Positions 61,305-64,000 of a stretch of 64,000 bases of DNA are shown one piece after another (the stretch's first letter is position 1; every line of letters starts with the position of its first letter). The notes beneath the pieces were generated by a model that had not been told where the DNA came from, did no database searches, and saw only the letters and a list, made by a program, of their open reading frames with translations. A program made the position numbers and the translations under genes. Source of the DNA: Saccharibacillus kuerlensis DSM 22868 (GTDB taxonomy: Bacteria > Bacillota > Bacilli > Paenibacillales > Paenibacillaceae). Location: positions 1-64,000 of the forward strand of contig NZ_KB899291.1 of NCBI RefSeq assembly GCF_000378145.1, in the 5' to 3' direction.

Positions 61305-64000
61305 ATGAATCAACCGCTTTATGGAATATGGCTGGGAGACGTCTTCTTCTGCTTCTCTGGCGAAACGTCGGAGCCGAAGGTAGACGCTTGGACCCGGCAG
61401 GTGAGAAAACTGGATATTCATGGCGAAAAACCGCTGCGGCAGGCAGCGCTCCGGCTGGCCGAGCTGCGCTGGCCGGGCGCGTCTTCGCGCCGTGGACGCA
61501 GCCGCGGCTTCGGCGGCCGAACGCTTGAAGGGCTGGCGCTGCCCGCGACCGCAGCCTTTACGCTGCTGTCGGAATTCGACGAAAGCAAATTCGCTGCACA
61601 GGGCTTTGCACTGGGCGCGGAGATGCGTTATTGGGGTGCTGCAGTGCGCTTTGCACGCGATCTGCTGGCTGCCGGTTGCTTTGCGCCGGCAGCGGATCCT
61701 CCGGCGAGGGTCAGTGCACGGAGAGCATCCGAGCTGACCTTCACCGGTACATGGAAGCCGCTTCTGGAGCGGGCGGAAGACCGTGAGCGCTTTGCCGCGC
61801 TGGCTGCGGCGATGCCGCCAATTGGACTGACGGCGCCCGGTGCCGTAGGCGACGAGGAAGAATCGCCTCCACTTGGACGGGCACGCGAGCTGGTGCTGCA
61901 TTCGTTCCTGTCCGCACTGATCGACGGACAAATGCGAATGATGCTCGGCAGCATGCGCAGTGCGCTGCCGCAGATGCGGCTGCCTTATCGGCGAGGGTAT
62001 TCGCCGCTGTCTGCACTGTGGTGGAACAGTCTGCTCGATCCGCAGCGGGAAACCAAAGTGCAGGGCGGTTCGGAAGATATCGAAGAGCTGGAGCAGCAGA
62101 TTGCAGCGCTGGGCGGTTCGGTACCGCAGAGCGAGGAAGGTGACGAATCGGCAAGCGCGCAGCTCCGTCTGGGGCTTCGGCTGGAGCCGCGTATTTCCGA
62201 TCCGGACGGTCCGGCAGAGGATCGCTGGCGGCTGGAATTTCGTGCCGAGGATGAGCTGGAAGCCGGAGCTTCTCTGCCGGCTTCGGAAATCTGGCGGCTG
62301 ACGGAGAACGAGCTGGTGCTGCGTGGACGCCGCTATGAGGATCCCAAGCGGCAGCTGCTGACGCTGTTGGGCCGAGCCGCAGAACAGGTTCCGCAGCTGC
62401 AGATGGCGCTTGTTCGGCCGCATCCGGAGGAAGCTTGGCTCGACGCACAGGAAATGTTCGATTTTCTGATGGCTGGCGTATCCGCTCTTCGGGCCGCCGG
62501 CGTGCGGATCGAAATGCCGTCAAGATTCACGAAGAGAGGAAGACGCAGCGCAGGCGTAAAGCTCAAGGCACGGCTGGAGCCAGGCCGCAGCGGCGAAGGC
62601 GAAGCGGCGCTCGGTATCAAGCAGTTGGTCGAGTTCGACCTGGAAGCGACAATTGGCGAGACTTCGATCGGTCTTGAAGAACTTCGCCGGATTGCCGAAG
62701 ACGGTGTGCCGCTGGTATTCCTGAACGGCGAGTGGGTTGAGGTGGATATCAAAGAGGTTCGTCAAGTGCTGCGTCTGCTCAAAAAACAGACCGTTCACGA
62801 GATGACCTTCGGCGAACTGCTTAAGCTGTCAGCCGCAGAAGACGACTCCGTCTGGAATGGAGTCGGCGTCTCGGGCATCGAGACCTATGGTCTGCTGTAC
62901 GACCTGCTGCGAGGCGGAGGCAGATCTTCTTCCGAGCATTCCGTACCCGAAGCGCTGAACGGTACGCTGCGTCCTTACCAGGAACGAGGCTACCGTTGGC
63001 TGTCTTCCATGCGGGAAATGGGATTCGGCGCTTGTCTGGCCGACGACATGGGTCTAGGCAAGACGGTGCAGGTTATCGCTTGTCTGCTTGACCATCCGAT
63101 GCCGGGACCGAAGCTGATCGTCTGTCCGACATCGCTGCTCGGCAACTGGCAGCGTGAGATCCAGCGATTCGCTCCGAAGTTTACGGTCCATGTGCATCAC
63201 GGCACCCAGCGGCTGAAAGGCGAATCGTTCGAACACTGTGTGCGCGAACACGATATCATTCTGACCACGTATCCGCTGATCGGCCGCGATGTCGAAGAAT
63301 TCCGAGGCATCGTCTGGGCATCGGTAGTATTGGACGAAGCGCAGTCGATCAAAAACTACGGTACGAAACAGGCGCAGAACGTCATGAAGTTGAACTCGCC
63401 GCATCGGATTGCCGTAACCGGGACTCCGGTCGAGAACCGTCTGGCCGAGCTGTGGTCGATCTTTCAGTTCATGAATCCCGGTTATTTGGGTTCGGCGGCT
63501 TCGTTCCGACGCCGTTTTGGCGCCAACGCGCCGCATGTGCCGGAGGAGAGCGACAAGCTGCGTACGATGGTGGCACCGTTTATGCTGAGACGTCTGAAGA
63601 GCGATCCGGATATCCGCAAGGATCTGCCGGAGAAGATTGAACTGAAGTCTTACTGCGAGCTGTCGATCGACCAGGCGGGCATGTATCAATCGGTCGTCGG
63701 CGAGCTGATGCAGAAGGTCGAAAGCCAGGAGGCTTCAAGCCGGACAGTCCGGCAGGGAATCGTATTATCGGCACTGACGCGGCTCAAGCAGATCTGTGAT
63801 CATCCGGCGCTTGTCAAAGAGCATACCGGCGCATTCAAGGCGGAGAAGTCCGGCAAGCTGATGCAGCTGATCGAGCTGCTTGACCGCATTCGCGACAATG
63901 GCGAATCGGTGCTTATTTTTACCCAGTACGTCCGAATGGGCAAGCTGCTGGCGGAAGAACTGCACCGGCGTTATGGCGAGGAGCCGATGTTCCTGCACGG
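61305..64000 (+). CDS. SNF2-family DEAD/DEAH helicase (3' partial)
   Basis: 898 complete codons to the window edge; GGGGGA lies 5 nt before the ATG. N-terminal region of about 530 residues includes the SNF2-associated bacterial domain (AVRFARDLLAAGCFAPA; LVEFDLEATIGETSIGLEELRRIAEDGVPLVFLNGEWVEVD). The helicase core then shows LRPYQERGYRWL (Q-like), Walker A DDMGLGKTVQ, VCPTSLLGNWQREIQRF (Ia), VLDEAQSIKN (motif II, DEAQ), VTGTPVENRLAELWSIFQF (III) and MLRRLKSDPDI. Helicase C-terminal motifs begin (VLIFTQYVRMG) and run off the window. Translocates on DNA to remodel protein-DNA or RNA polymerase complexes. Confidence 0.93.
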   Translation, partial: MNQPLYGIWLGDVFFCFSGETSEPKVDAWTRQVRKLDIHGEKPLRQAALRLAELRWPGASSRRGRSRGFGGRTLEGLALPATAAFTLLSEFDESKFAAQGFALGAEMRYWGAAVRFARDLLAAGCFAPAADPPARVSARRASELTFTGTWKPLLERAEDRERFAALAAAMPPIGLTAPGAVGDEEESPPLGRARELVLHSFLSALIDGQMRMMLGSMRSALPQMRLPYRRGYSPLSALWWNSLLDPQRETKVQGGSEDIEELEQQIAALGGSVPQSEEGDESASAQLRLGLRLEPRISDPDGPAEDRWRLEFRAEDELEAGASLPASEIWRLTENELVLRGRRYEDPKRQLLTLLGRAAEQVPQLQMALVRPHPEEAWLDAQEMFDFLMAGVSALRAAGVRIEMPSRFTKRGRRSAGVKLKARLEPGRSGEGEAALGIKQLVEFDLEATIGETSIGLEELRRIAEDGVPLVFLNGEWVEVDIKEVRQVLRLLKKQTVHEMTFGELLKLSAAEDDSVWNGVGVSGIETYGLLYDLLRGGGRSSSEHSVPEALNGTLRPYQERGYRWLSSMREMGFGACLADDMGLGKTVQVIACLLDHPMPGPKLIVCPTSLLGNWQREIQRFAPKFTVHVHHGTQRLKGESFEHCVREHDIILTTYPLIGRDVEEFRGIVWASVVLDEAQSIKNYGTKQAQNVMKLNSPHRIAVTGTPVENRLAELWSIFQFMNPGYLGSAASFRRRFGANAPHVPEESDKLRTMVAPFMLRRLKSDPDIRKDLPEKIELKSYCELSIDQAGMYQSVVGELMQKVESQEASSRTVRQGIVLSALTRLKQICDHPALVKEHTGAFKAEKSGKLMQLIELLDRIRDNGESVLIFTQYVRMGKLLAEELHRRYGEEPMFLH

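Noticed and set aside
60999-62423. Long minus-strand open frame (over 470 codons) opposite the SNF2 gene
   Set aside because: Antisense shadow of GC-rich coding DNA; the plus-strand frame has helicase motifs and a ribosome site, and this frame has no domain.

Overview
The window reads as chromosomal DNA of a Gram-positive, endospore-former-type Firmicute of the Paenibacillaceae (Paenibacillus / Saccharibacillus-like). This is an inference from strong AGGAGG ribosome sites, a T-box in front of serS, a yybP-ykoY riboswitch, a cre site, split HepS/HepT, CsbD, IDEAL and DUF4179 proteins, a moderately GC-rich core genome, and many carbohydrate-active enzymes. No rRNA or CRISPR array is present. 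There is one tRNA.

Layout. 1-5.4 kb: 3' part of a repeat-bearing secreted beta-helix protein, an anchored GH3 beta-N-acetylhexosaminidase, and a LacI regulator divergent from a GH1 (phospho-)beta-glucosidase with a palindromic operator between -35 and -10. 5.4-5.7 kb: a nested-palindrome intergenic element. 6.4-12.1 kb: a four-gene operon (HPt-REC-degenerate GGDEF-REC regulator, HEAT-repeat membrane protein, processive GT2 glycosyltransferase, anchored extracytoplasmic protein) that looks like a regulated exopolysaccharide synthase. 12.4-15.4 kb: a GH65 disaccharide phosphorylase fused to beta-phosphoglucomutase. 15.5-19.8 kb: two tandem, paralogous ECF sigma/DUF4179 modules. 19.8-35.5 kb: housekeeping and stress genes, including a bifunctional NAD(P)HX repair enzyme, a chemoreceptor, T-box-serS, riboswitch-TerC and NrdR-controlled nrdDG.

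36.2-40.1 kb: a small integrated island in the 3' end of tRNA-Thr(CGT). It is bounded by 34-bp direct repeats and carries a tyrosine recombinase, AT-rich cargo of unknown function and the C-terminal remnant of a second recombinase. 40.2-53 kb: an orphan BceB-type permease that appears to start at CTG, a dCache-GGDEF cyclase, a lipoprotein with a recurring RP motif, hepS-hepT, and separate nitrilase and GNAT genes that correspond to a YhcX-type fusion. 53-64 kb: MFS transporter, ridA, a second nested-palindrome element, a TspO-like protein, a GH31 alpha-glucosidase with cre and LacI-type operator, a SMI1/KNR4 protein, a broken AraC/GyrI-like regulator, and the 5' part of a large SNF2 helicase.

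How it works together: the GH1, GH3, GH31 and GH65-PGM enzymes point to uptake and phosphorolytic or hydrolytic use of beta-glucosides, chitin or peptidoglycan sugars and maltose-type sugars, with local LacI-type and CcpA control. The most unusual items are the two unlinked nested-palindrome elements (5.4 kb and 55.5 kb), which share core sequence, spacing and compensatory stem changes; the exopolysaccharide-type operon; and the tRNA-Thr island.
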